Positions 8,607 through 16,363 are shown, numbered from the stretch's first letter. The stretch is DNA of 17,188 bases from DATESN01 sp035270785 (GCA_035270785.1 DATESN010000120.1:1-17188); one strand, 5' to 3'. Program-made: numbers and translations. Notes: a model not told the origin generated them from the letters alone.

Positions 8607-9629
8607 TTAGAGTACATCTGCAAAATGTACTTTTAATCGTTTGAAAATCAAAGCTCCTATACCAAAAAGAACTGCCGTTACAATCCAAAAATACATGGTG
8701 GAAAAAAAATCTTCCCAGAACCACCCCTTTTCAAACATAGCGCTACGATATCCATTCACCACATAATAGATCGGGTTTAATTTGAAGAAAATTTGAAACT
8801 CCTTGGGCAATATTGCAATATTCCAAAGAATGGGCGTTGCCCACATTCCCACTTGCAAGAAAATCGAAATAATCTGTGTAAGGTCTCGAAAGAAAATGAC
8901 AATCGCACAAGTAGTATAACTTAGTGCCAATACAAATATAAACATGGAAAAACTGTAATAGATAATCTGCAATAAATACAAATCAATTGGATTTCCATAG
9001 CATACGTAAATGATTAACATCACACCTACAAAGAATATATGAATAAAACAAGCTGCCACTATTTTTATGATTGGTAGAATACTAATCTTAAAAACAACCT
9101 TTTTAACTAAATAACTATATTCTAAAAGTGCTGTTGTTCCATTATTAATGGCCTCAGAAAAAAAGAACCATGGAACAAGTCCTGCTGTTAACCACAAAAC
9201 ATAGGGTGTTTCAATCCCACTTCCAGCGTATTGCCCTCTAGAAGGTATTAGAACTTCAAACACCATCCAGTATAAGGTAATGGTTACGACTGGCTGTACA
9301 AATGCCCAAAACATACCCAAATAGGAACCTGCATATCTTGTTTTAAAATCATTTTTGGAAAGCTTCCAAATCAATCTTCTGTTTTGATATAACTCCATTG
9401 GCAAAATAACAATCTTGTCATATAATCTAAGAAAAATACTGAATCCTACGATTAGAATGAAACAAGCCCCTATTTTTTTCAATAATTCTTCCATTGGATT
9501 GGCCAATTGATTATGGTGTAACATAATCATGATTCCCATTATTATAATCACCACTGTAACAAAACCAATCACAACTTTTTTCGTTTTTTTATCTTGTTTC
9601 ACTTTCACACCCGCTGCATGATTTTCCAT
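8607..9629 (-). CDS. ABC-2 type polysaccharide/teichoic-acid export permease (Wzm/TagG family)
   Basis: 340 residues, membrane subunit of the exporter. The core from about residue 78 matches ABC-2 permeases of the Wzm/TagG type: an amphipathic LIWKLSKNDFKTRYAGS segment, then GMFWAFVQPVVTITLYW, and hydrophobic spans near 104-128, 142-158, 185-209, 222-246, 253-273 and 311-329. The segment FFKLNPIYYVVNGYR at 281-295 is typical of the family. Usual relatives are about 260-270 residues. Here a Lys-rich start and two additional hydrophobic segments (about 19-37 and 53-68) precede the core, giving about eight spans. It should pass the finished lipid-linked glycan across the membrane, driven by the downstream ATPase. 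It starts 7 bases after the rfbC stop codon with only a weak AGGTAG ribosome site, so translation may depend on coupling. Confidence 0.93.
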   Translation of the reverse strand: MENHAAGVKVKQDKKTKKVVIGFVTVVIIIMGIMIMLHHNQLANPMEELLKKIGACFILIVGFSIFLRLYDKIVILPMELYQNRRLIWKLSKNDFKTRYAGSYLGMFWAFVQPVVTITLYWMVFEVLIPSRGQYAGSGIETPYVLWLTAGLVPWFFFSEAINNGTTALLEYSYLVKKVVFKISILPIIKIVAACFIHIFFVGVMLIIYVCYGNPIDLYLLQIIYYSFSMFIFVLALSYTTCAIVIFFRDLTQIISIFLQVGMWATPILWNIAILPKEFQIFFKLNPIYYVVNGYRSAMFEKGWFWEDFFSTMYFWIVTAVLFGIGALIFKRLKVHFADVL

Positions 9630-9636
9630 GCACTAC

Positions 9637-10188
9637 CTATTTTTTATATGATTTAATTCCATCCCATTTTGTATCTTTTTCCGAAATAACAAGCTCCATA
9701 TCATCTGAGATAGGCCATTGAACACCGATTTCTGGATCACTCCAAAGGAGACCGCCTTCATCATTTGGATGATAAAAGTCTGTACATTTATAAGCAAATT
9801 CAGCATAATCCGACAGGACTAAAAACCCATGTGCAAAGTTTCCTGGAACAAAAAATTGTTTCTTATTATCTGCTGATAATAATTCTCCGTGCCATTGTCC
9901 AAAAGTAGGTGAACCCTCTCTTAAATCAACAGCTACATCATAAACTTCACCACTCACTACTCGAACTAATTTATCTTGAGGATACTGAATTTGAAAATGA
10001 AGCCCTCGTAATACGCCCTTTTTTGATGCAGATTGATTGTCTTGCACAAATATTTGATCAATTCCTACTTCTTTATAATCTTGATAGTTATACGTTTCCA
10101 TAAAGTAACCTCTATTGTCACCAAACACAGCTGGTGTTATTACTTTAAGTCCCTCAATTTTACATGTTTCAACTTTAATTTTTCCCAT
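9637..10188 (-). CDS. rfbC: dTDP-4-dehydrorhamnose 3,5-epimerase
   Basis: 183 residues, full length for RmlC. It would invert carbons 3 and 5 of dTDP-4-keto-6-deoxy-glucose to give dTDP-4-keto-L-rhamnose. The cupin core is plain: FVQDNQSASKKGVLRGLHFQ at 47-66, with His64 as the likely catalytic base, then the QDKLVRVVSGEVYDVAVDLR strands at 71-90, the FFVPGNFAHGFLVLSD segment at 112-127 and FAYKCTDFYHP at 131-141, which carries the conserved Tyr region. LVISEKD near the C-terminus is also typical. The ribosome site GGAG lies 9 bases before ATG. It sits between a GH25 gene and the exporter permease gene, apart from rfbA and rfbB, but on the same strand and presumably the same message. Also called rmlC. 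Confidence 0.96.
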   Translation of the reverse strand: MGKIKVETCKIEGLKVITPAVFGDNRGYFMETYNYQDYKEVGIDQIFVQDNQSASKKGVLRGLHFQIQYPQDKLVRVVSGEVYDVAVDLREGSPTFGQWHGELLSADNKKQFFVPGNFAHGFLVLSDYAEFAYKCTDFYHPNDEGGLLWSDPEIGVQWPISDDMELVISEKDTKWDGIKSYKK

Positions 10189-10204
10189 TCTCTTTTACTC
10201 CTTG

Positions 10205-10228
10205 TTTCCATCTTAATTTCTATCTTAA
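10205..10228 (-). repeat. 12-base tandem duplication at the stop of the small GH25 gene
   Basis: Two adjacent 12-base units (10205-10216 and 10217-10228) differ at one base. The second includes the TAA stop (10225-10227) of the GH25 gene, and the pair runs up to the AAGGAG ribosome site of rfbC. Confidence 0.7.
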
Positions 10229-11502
10229 TATCCCAAATAGCTTATGTTCATATCAACCCGTCCTGTAATACCACTAATCCATCCATTGGAAGAATATTGC
10301 CATATTTCATAACTCCCTTCATAGGTAGCCTCTGCTTTATATTCCGCAAGCCAGGTGTAGTATTTTACTAACTGACTAACATCCAGATTATTATGAAACC
10401 AGTTTTTACTAGCATATACTCCTGTACGATAACCGGCATTTTCCATAGTTTCACAAAACGCTTTACACACCAACGTTCTAGTTGCCTTGTCTAATTGGTC
10501 CGCTCTACCATTTCCACCCGTTCCTTCGGTGTCAATATACACTGGGAATTCCACATTATAATCCCTGCAAAGAGTAATCACCATACTGGCTTCTTCCACT
10601 GCTTCTACTTCATTGATTGCCTGGGTGAAAAAATACAATCCCACCTTAACACCGGCTTCGTTGGCGCCCATGATATTTTTAATAAAATAGGCATCTTCTA
10701 CAAGAGAACCCGAGGTATATCCACGAAATCCACATCTTATAATTGCAAAATCAACGCCACTTGCCTTGACGAGCTTCCAGTTTATCTCTTTATTCCAACT
10801 AGAAACATCAATGCCAAGTCTACTTCCTTCTGAAGCTGGAATCTGATTCAAGTTTTCGGTTTGATCGGTATCCTTTATAACATTATGGGCCGTTACATCA
10901 TCTGATTCTAAGTCGACCTCGTCTTCGGATTTAATCAACAGATTAATATCACCTATAGTTGCATATTCTACTTTATCTTTTACTTTTACTTTCATTGCTG
11001 CTAACGGAACTCGATATCCCTCTAATTCATTGATGGTAATATAGTAATCATTGGGACTCAAATCCCCAATATAGATAATTCCATCCTGATCAAGATCTTT
11101 AAATTCCCCAACTTCGGCTATTGTAATATAGAATCCTTCTCCTGTGACTAATTCTCCATTTGAATCCACTATCTGAATTCGCAAATCCCTGGAAATAGAA
11201 GTTACCGCAAGGGAGATTCGCTTATCATTGAAGGAATCTGTTAACACCCCTACAATTGGATCTTTATCAAAGAATGTCTCATCTCTAAGGAATGCTTTTA
11301 AATCACCTGTTTGGGAAATGTTCCCATCTCCAATTGGCGCAGGAATTCCTTCAGAATCTATATTTGCTTGTTCTTCCGTATTCTTTACTACTACATTGCG
11401 TTTTTTACTTTTTACGTTATTTATTCCCAGTACTGAAAAAAGAACCAAGCATACTAAACTGATGCACACTATAATGGTCGTTCTTTTTAATTTAGAGTCC
11501 AT
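10225..11502 (-). CDS. Membrane-anchored GH25 lysozyme-like protein (short form)
   Basis: Numbering is from the upstream TTG at 11508; the likely ATG at 11502 removes two residues (425 left) and has AGAGG 6 bases before it. A short basic tail precedes one membrane span at 11-28 with no signal-peptidase site evident, so the protein is probably a type II anchor with the rest outside. Residues about 105-192 form a Cna-B/prealbumin-like region with DLDQDGIIY (a D-x-D-x-D-G loop at 138-143) and LEGY. A Glu/Asp-rich linker follows. Residues 231-427 are a GH25 muramidase domain: GIDVSSW (Asp234), FAIIRCGFRG, VGLYFFTQA, VYIDTEG (Asp326, Glu328) and GRVDMN (Asp419), so the acidic catalytic set looks intact. 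It would cut the MurNAc-GlcNAc bond in peptidoglycan. The start overlaps the end of rfbA, so it is translationally coupled to sugar synthesis. Confidence 0.88.
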   Translation of the reverse strand: MDSKLKRTTIIVCISLVCLVLFSVLGINNVKSKKRNVVVKNTEEQANIDSEGIPAPIGDGNISQTGDLKAFLRDETFFDKDPIVGVLTDSFNDKRISLAVTSISRDLRIQIVDSNGELVTGEGFYITIAEVGEFKDLDQDGIIYIGDLSPNDYYITINELEGYRVPLAAMKVKVKDKVEYATIGDINLLIKSEDEVDLESDDVTAHNVIKDTDQTENLNQIPASEGSRLGIDVSSWNKEINWKLVKASGVDFAIIRCGFRGYTSGSLVEDAYFIKNIMGANEAGVKVGLYFFTQAINEVEAVEEASMVITLCRDYNVEFPVYIDTEGTGGNGRADQLDKATRTLVCKAFCETMENAGYRTGVYASKNWFHNNLDVSQLVKYYTWLAEYKAEATYEGSYEIWQYSSNGWISGITGRVDMNISYLGY

Positions 11503-12361
11503 TTGCAACCTCTACCATGTATTTTCCATAATCTGTTTTCATTAATGGCTCAGCTAGCGCCAATAATTGTTCCTTTGTAATAAAGCCCTTTTTATAAGCA
11601 ATCTCTTCAATACAGGATATATAGAGTCCCTGACGTTTTTGAAAAGCAGATACAAAGTCTGCCGCGTCTAGAAGTGAATCATGATTTCCCGTATCAAGCC
11701 ACGCAAACCCGCGTCCTAATGTTTCTACCGAAAGCATTCCACGACGCAAATACTCATTGTTAATGCTGGTGATTTCAATTTCTCCTCGTTCCGAGGGTTT
11801 TACATTCTTCGCAATTTCTACTACGTCATTATCGTAAAAATAAAGTCCTGGTACTGCATAATTACTTTTTGGATTGACTGGTTTTTCCTCAATGGAAATT
11901 GCCAATCCTTTCTGATCAAATTCAACTACCCCATATTCTCTTGGGTCACGAACGTAATATCCGAAAATAGTAGCTCCATTTTTTTGATTAGCCACCTTTT
12001 GAAGTATATTGGAAAAGCTTTGACCGTAAAAAATATTATCTCCTAGTACGAGGGCAACGCTATCGTTTCCAATAAAATTGGCACCTATAATAAAGGCATC
12101 TGCTAGTCCTCTAGGCAATTCTTGCACTGCATATTCAATAGTAATACCCAATTGTTCTCCCGTTTCAAATAATTCTTTAAAAACAGGTAAGTCCCTCTCG
12201 GTAGATATAATTAATATTTCTCTAATTCCTGCTAGCATTAATGTGGATAATGGATAATAAATCATTGGTTTATCATAAACTGGCATAATCTGTTTCGATA
12301 TTGCTTTGGTAAGTGGGTATAGTCTCGTACCTGAGCCTCCTGCTAAAATAATACCTTTCAT
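11492..12361 (-). CDS. rfbA: Glucose-1-phosphate thymidylyltransferase
   Basis: 289 residues, normal for RmlA. It makes dTDP-glucose from dTTP and glucose-1-phosphate, the first committed step toward dTDP-L-rhamnose and related dTDP sugars. Visible motifs are LAGGSGTRLYPLT at 6-18 (nucleotide loop), SKQIMPVYDKPMIYYP at 22-37, LGDNIFYG at 106-113 with the metal-binding Asp108, SIEEKP at 156-161, YAVPGLYFYDNDV at 168-180 and GRGFAWLDTG at 216-225. GGGAGGAT lies 6 bases before the ATG. A 131-base gap containing a hairpin separates it from rfbB, while its 3' end overlaps the GH25 gene by 11 bases. Also called rmlA. Confidence 0.97.
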   Translation of the reverse strand: MKGIILAGGSGTRLYPLTKAISKQIMPVYDKPMIYYPLSTLMLAGIREILIISTERDLPVFKELFETGEQLGITIEYAVQELPRGLADAFIIGANFIGNDSVALVLGDNIFYGQSFSNILQKVANQKNGATIFGYYVRDPREYGVVEFDQKGLAISIEEKPVNPKSNYAVPGLYFYDNDVVEIAKNVKPSERGEIEITSINNEYLRRGMLSVETLGRGFAWLDTGNHDSLLDAADFVSAFQKRQGLYISCIEEIAYKKGFITKEQLLALAEPLMKTDYGKYMVEVANGL

Positions 12362-12385
12362 GTTCCAATCCTCCCAAACTAATAT

Positions 12386-12409
12386 GTTAGTGTACCGTTT
12401 TATACTAAC
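12386..12409. repeat. Imperfect inverted repeat upstream of rfbA
   Basis: Arms 12386-12394 and 12401-12409 match at 8 of 9 positions around a 6-base spacer, 23 bases before the rfbA ATG. Read on the plus strand, a T-run follows at 12412-12418, which would look like a weak terminator against antisense transcription. An operator is equally possible. The stem is AT-rich and support is low. Confidence 0.35.
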
Positions 12410-12460
12410 TCTTTTTTTCCTTTTATTTGCTTACAATTTGCCTACAATAAAACGCACTGA

Positions 12461-12486
12461 ATGGGAACGGTGAAAACCGTCCCCAT
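12461..12486 (-). repeat. GC-rich REP-like hairpin between rfbB and rfbA
   Basis: Two 11-base arms (12461-12471 and 12476-12486) with a 4-base loop. In the minus-strand RNA all pairs form if one G-U is allowed; in the plus strand the same position is an A-C mismatch, so the hairpin is better formed in the direction of operon transcription. The core GGGGACGGT is much richer in GC than its surroundings and resembles short dispersed repeats seen in clostridial genomes. It starts 6 bases after the rfbB stop. No U-run follows, so termination is unlikely; it may stabilise the rfbB 3' end or be an inserted repeat. Confidence 0.6.
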
Positions 12487-12492
12487 CTAAGG

Positions 12493-13569
12493 TTATTTAT
12501 ACATTTCGTTATAATAATTCTGGTAATCACCATTTGTTACATTTTTCATCCATTGTTCGTTTTCAAAAAACCATTTAATGGTAAGCTTGATACCCTCTTT
12601 AAACATTGTCTCTGGTTCCCAACCTATTTCTTCTTTAATCTTATCAGGAGCAATGGCATACCGTCTGTCATGTCCTTTTCTATCTTCCACATAAGTAATC
12701 AAATCTTTACTTACTAAAGATTTCCTAACATCACCTTCTGGTAACATTTCCTGTAGTGCATCAATAATAATATGAATAATCTCTATATTTTGCTTTTCAT
12801 TATGGCCACCAATATTATAGGTTTCAAAAAGTCTACCTTTTTCTTGAACCATATCAATTGCCTTTGCATGGTCTTCTACATACAACCAATCCCGGACATT
12901 TTTACCGTCTCCGTATACTGGTAGCTTTTTACCTTGCAAAGCATTATTTATAATAAGTGGAATTAACTTTTCTGGAAATTGGTATGGACCATAATTATTA
13001 GAACAATTAGTAATGTTTGCAGGGAACTTGTACGTATCCATATAAGCCCTCACTAACATATCGGAACTTGCTTTACTTGCAGCATAAGGTGAATGTGGAT
13101 CATAAGGCGTTGTTTCATAGAAGAATTCACCTTCTTCTTCTAAGGAACCATATACTTCATCTGTAGATACATGTAGGAACTTTTTGCCTTCTTTAAATGT
13201 TCCATCTTCTAATTCCCATGCAGTCTTAGCACAGTTAAGCATGACTGTCGTTCCCATTACATTTGTTTGAACAAAAACCTCAGGATTACGTATACTTCTG
13301 TCAACATGACTCTCCGCTGCAAAATGAACGACTCTGTCTATTTCGTTATCCTGAAAGATTTTGGATATTGCTTCTTTATCACAAATATCTGCCTTTATAA
13401 AGGTGTAATTTGCACTATTTTGTAATTCTTTTAAGTTTTCTAGATTACCTGCGTAAGTAAGGGCATCCACGTTTATAATTCGAATCTCATTCCTATATTT
13501 TTGAAACATATAATGAATATAATTTGAGCCTATAAACCCTGCTCCTCCTGTTACTAAATAAGTCTTCAT
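12493..13569 (-). CDS. rfbB: dTDP-glucose 4,6-dehydratase
   Basis: 358 residues from ATG 13569, normal for RmlB. It converts dTDP-glucose to dTDP-4-keto-6-deoxyglucose using bound NAD+. The extended short-chain dehydrogenase motifs are all present: TGGAGFIGSN at 7-16 (NAD loop), FAAESHVDRSI at 83-93, STDEVYG at 135-141 with the Thr-Asp-Glu dehydration triad, YAASK at 162-166 with catalytic Tyr162 and Lys166, NCSNNYGPYQFPEKLIP at 188-204, and GDGKNVRDWLYVEDH at 220-234. The start at 13569 is chosen because GGAGG lies 7 bases upstream and MKTYLVTGG is the usual N-terminus; an ATG at 13584 would add five residues with no ribosome site. It follows the large GH25 gene by 25 bases. Also called rmlB. 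Confidence 0.97.
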   Translation of the reverse strand: MKTYLVTGGAGFIGSNYIHYMFQKYRNEIRIINVDALTYAGNLENLKELQNSANYTFIKADICDKEAISKIFQDNEIDRVVHFAAESHVDRSIRNPEVFVQTNVMGTTVMLNCAKTAWELEDGTFKEGKKFLHVSTDEVYGSLEEEGEFFYETTPYDPHSPYAASKASSDMLVRAYMDTYKFPANITNCSNNYGPYQFPEKLIPLIINNALQGKKLPVYGDGKNVRDWLYVEDHAKAIDMVQEKGRLFETYNIGGHNEKQNIEIIHIIIDALQEMLPEGDVRKSLVSKDLITYVEDRKGHDRRYAIAPDKIKEEIGWEPETMFKEGIKLTIKWFFENEQWMKNVTNGDYQNYYNEMYK

Positions 13570-13594
13570 AGTACTCCTCCACATTTATATCATT

Positions 13595-16336
13595 TTAGTA
13601 TCCCATATAACTATAATTCAAATCCACATTACCGGTTATTCCACCAATATAACCGCTAGAAGTATATTGCCACAAATCATATTTTCCAGAATATGTTGGA
13701 ACAGTTGCGTATTGAGCCAACCAAATCTTGTAAGAATTAAGTGAACTAACCGTTAGTTGATTATTGAACCAACTCTTTGATGCGTAGATGCCCGGTGTGT
13801 AACCACCATTTTTAATAGTCTCACAAAAAGCTTTTACAACAGCCGTTCTTGTGGATACACTGATGGTATCTCCTCGACCGCCACTTCCTTCTGTATCAAT
13901 AAAGATAGGATACGATATATTATAATTTTTAACAAGACTTAATACCATAGATGCTTCTTGAACTGCCTCAATTTCATTTACTGCTTGGGTAAAGAAATAA
14001 ACACCTACTTTGATTCCTGCTGCATTGGCACCTTTTATATTTTCCTTAAACTTCAGATCTTCTACTAACGCTCCTGATGCAGATCCACGGAAACCACATC
14101 TTATAATAGCAAAGGATACCCCCGAATTCTTAACTGCAGTCCAGTTAATGGTTCCATTCCATGTTGATACATCAATACCTAGGATTCCGTTACCCATATT
14201 AAGAATACCATCACTTGTGAAGGTGTATTTTACTCCTTGAATAATTTGGTCCCCAGTTATAAACTTATTGTTCTTGTCAAAGAAATATGTTTTATTATCA
14301 ATGGTCTGCCAACCCGTGTATTTATATTGCGTGTTTACTTTTATAAAGAAAGCACCTCTTTTATAAAAATCTGACCATGTAGCCTGGGTATATTTGCCTT
14401 CATCACTAATGTAAAAAACTTGATTTCCTGCATTATCTTTTAAAAGGTTTGTTGTATCTTTCTCTGGATTTGCTTTTACTGTAACCGTACTCGTTGCCGT
14501 TACTTGTTTATTGCTTGCATCTTTTTCCACAGAAGTGGCCGTTAACGTAAAGCTACCCATCTTAATTGGAGTAATCAGACCCGTTTCTTTATCTACCGTT
14601 GCAATGGTTTTATCAGAACTTTCCCAGGTTACTAAATCTTTTGTAGCCGTTGTCCCATCTGTTTTTGTGACAATTTCATTTTTTGTAATACTTGCTGGAA
14701 GAAAATCCTCTTTCCCTACATAAGTTGTAAATTTTGGTTCCATGGTAAGTGTTAAGGATTTTGCGGTAACGGTAATTACACATTTTTCTGTTGTAATAGG
14801 ACTTCCATCATCCGCCTTTTCTACTGTTGTTGCCGTAATGTTTGTAGTTCCTACCGCGATTGGGGTAACTACTCCATTTGCAGAAACTGTTGCAATGGAA
14901 GGTGCAGAGCTTACCCAAGTTACAACGCCTGCTGTTTCACTTGTTTCTGTTTTTGTAGTGGTTCCATCGCTAGACTTTACCGTTGCTATTAAGGTAAGGG
15001 GTGTTCCTCCAACGGGCAAAGTTCCGATTACGCTATTTAACTTAGCTTCTGTCACTTTAAAAGTTGGAGCCACAAACGCTTTTACCGTAATAGTAACAGA
15101 ACCAGATTTAAAGTTTCCATCTGCATCAGTAGCCTTTGTAGTTGCCGTAATGGTTACTGTTTTATCGCTTGTTAAAGAACCATTTGCTGTTATTTCGCCA
15201 CTACTTTTATCAACTGTGGCAATACTTTCATCACTACTGGACCAGTCCACATCTAGAATTACACTTCCCGATACCGTTACCCCTGCATGAGCCATGGTTG
15301 TTGCGCCTGCTTCTAGCGTATTACTATCTGCTGTTACATTAATACCTGTTACAAAGTTTTCTGATATTGTTAAAAGAGAATATCCAAAAAGGGATTTGGA
15401 TAAACCTGTACTCACTAAAGTTGTTGGATCTGTAATAGAGTCTTTATAAATCTGTAAATATCCCGATGCATTTGCAATAGGGGTAGCAGTGGATGCTACG
15501 TACTCCACTGTATCCGCAAGCACCGCTTCTTGTTCGATCTTTACAGCAGTATCTTCTACTGCTATATTTACTTGTGCTTCTGTCTTTACTTCATCTTGTA
15601 CATCGATTTTCTGATATTCAATCTTATCTTTTACAGTAACCGTTTCTTCCTTGGAATCAAATTCAATTCCCTCTGTATCTAATATCTTCACTGTATACTT
15701 TCCAGATGCCAGCTTTGTTTTGTAGATAATACCGTCCTTGTCATCATCTGTATAAGTAACAGTCTTTTTATCTGGACCTGTTAATTCTACAACAAATCCT
15801 ATATTAGGAATTAATTTTTCTGTTATTTTATTTACAAATTTGATTTTTAAATCTTTTTCTACTGATGTGTAAGTAACCTTACAATTGATGATCTCATCCT
15901 TTATTTCTTCTTCCACTACTTCTTCATTTGCATCATAAATGGCTTCTTGTTTGGCAATTAATGCATCTGTTACAGCGAGTAGTCCACTTTCTCCTACTAG
16001 TTGAAGATTACTTAAGGTGGTACCCACATCTGACATATTGGCTACTTCCTGTTTTATATCATTATTTGCCGACCACAAACTAACCGTAACAACAGCAAGA
16101 AGCAATACAATAACACCTGTTACTGCAACTAATACATCCGTTCCCGTTAAGTGGGATAAAAACTTGGAAAAGAAGCTTTTATTACCTATATTACCTTTAC
16201 GAGCTGTCTTATCCATCAAATCATTTTCATCTACAAAATCTTCATCTATAAATTCATCTTCCATAAAGTTATCATCTAAATCATCTACATCTTCTAAATT
16301 AAGAAACTCTAAATCTTCATCATCATATTTTTTCAT
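13595..16336 (-). CDS. Large membrane-anchored GH25 protein with Big_2-type and glucan-binding-like repeats
   Basis: 913 residues, first gene of the operon. Residues 1-45 are a very acidic tail, followed by basic residues and one membrane span at about 67-88, so the tail should be cytoplasmic and the rest outside. Residues about 150-245 form a Cna-B/prealbumin-like region with TDDDKDGIIY (D-x-D-x-D-G at 197-202), matching the region in the smaller GH25 protein. Three bacterial Ig-like (Big_2) domains lie at about 325-418, 425-525 and 528-621, each with the ESIATVD/PSIATVS/KTIATVD element. Residues about 636-712 resemble glucan/choline-binding repeats (YTGWQTIDNKTYFF). The GH25 domain is 719-913 with Asp722, Asp814, Glu816 and Asp905, so it should cut peptidoglycan glycan strands. 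The Shine-Dalgarno sequence is 20 bases from the ATG, and a TAG two codons upstream blocks any earlier start in frame. Confidence 0.9.
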   Translation of the reverse strand: MKKYDDEDLEFLNLEDVDDLDDNFMEDEFIDEDFVDENDLMDKTARKGNIGNKSFFSKFLSHLTGTDVLVAVTGVIVLLLAVVTVSLWSANNDIKQEVANMSDVGTTLSNLQLVGESGLLAVTDALIAKQEAIYDANEEVVEEEIKDEIINCKVTYTSVEKDLKIKFVNKITEKLIPNIGFVVELTGPDKKTVTYTDDDKDGIIYKTKLASGKYTVKILDTEGIEFDSKEETVTVKDKIEYQKIDVQDEVKTEAQVNIAVEDTAVKIEQEAVLADTVEYVASTATPIANASGYLQIYKDSITDPTTLVSTGLSKSLFGYSLLTISENFVTGINVTADSNTLEAGATTMAHAGVTVSGSVILDVDWSSSDESIATVDKSSGEITANGSLTSDKTVTITATTKATDADGNFKSGSVTITVKAFVAPTFKVTEAKLNSVIGTLPVGGTPLTLIATVKSSDGTTTKTETSETAGVVTWVSSAPSIATVSANGVVTPIAVGTTNITATTVEKADDGSPITTEKCVITVTAKSLTLTMEPKFTTYVGKEDFLPASITKNEIVTKTDGTTATKDLVTWESSDKTIATVDKETGLITPIKMGSFTLTATSVEKDASNKQVTATSTVTVKANPEKDTTNLLKDNAGNQVFYISDEGKYTQATWSDFYKRGAFFIKVNTQYKYTGWQTIDNKTYFFDKNNKFITGDQIIQGVKYTFTSDGILNMGNGILGIDVSTWNGTINWTAVKNSGVSFAIIRCGFRGSASGALVEDLKFKENIKGANAAGIKVGVYFFTQAVNEIEAVQEASMVLSLVKNYNISYPIFIDTEGSGGRGDTISVSTRTAVVKAFCETIKNGGYTPGIYASKSWFNNQLTVSSLNSYKIWLAQYATVPTYSGKYDLWQYTSSGYIGGITGNVDLNYSYMGY

Positions 16337-16356
16337 AAGCTATCGTCTTCTGACTT

Positions 16357-16363
16357 ACCTCCT
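16357..16363 (-). promoter_or_regulatory. Strong Shine-Dalgarno sequence at unusually long distance
   Basis: AGGAGGT on the minus strand is a near-perfect anti-16S match but lies 20 bases before the only usable ATG of the large GH25 gene (usual spacing 5-9). No ATG, GTG or TTG lies at normal distance after it. Confidence 0.6.

Noticed and set aside
8600..8607. Reading the ABC pair as the teichoic-acid exporter TagGH
   Set aside because: The ATPase has a long C-terminal Wzt-like beta domain, and the neighbours are dTDP-sugar and GT2 genes with no CDP-glycerol or CDP-ribitol enzymes, so a Wzm/Wzt-type polysaccharide exporter fits better.
14742..15290. 182-codon open frame on the plus strand
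   Set aside because: It is antisense to the Ig-like repeats of the large GH25 gene. Its Val/Thr/Ser-rich peptide is the mirror of Thr/Val/Ala-rich coding sequence, and it has no convincing ribosome site.
10225..16336. Prophage lysis module, suggested by two GH25 lysozyme genes
   Set aside because: No holin, tail, portal or integrase gene is nearby, and both proteins have N-terminal membrane anchors and sit among dTDP-sugar genes.
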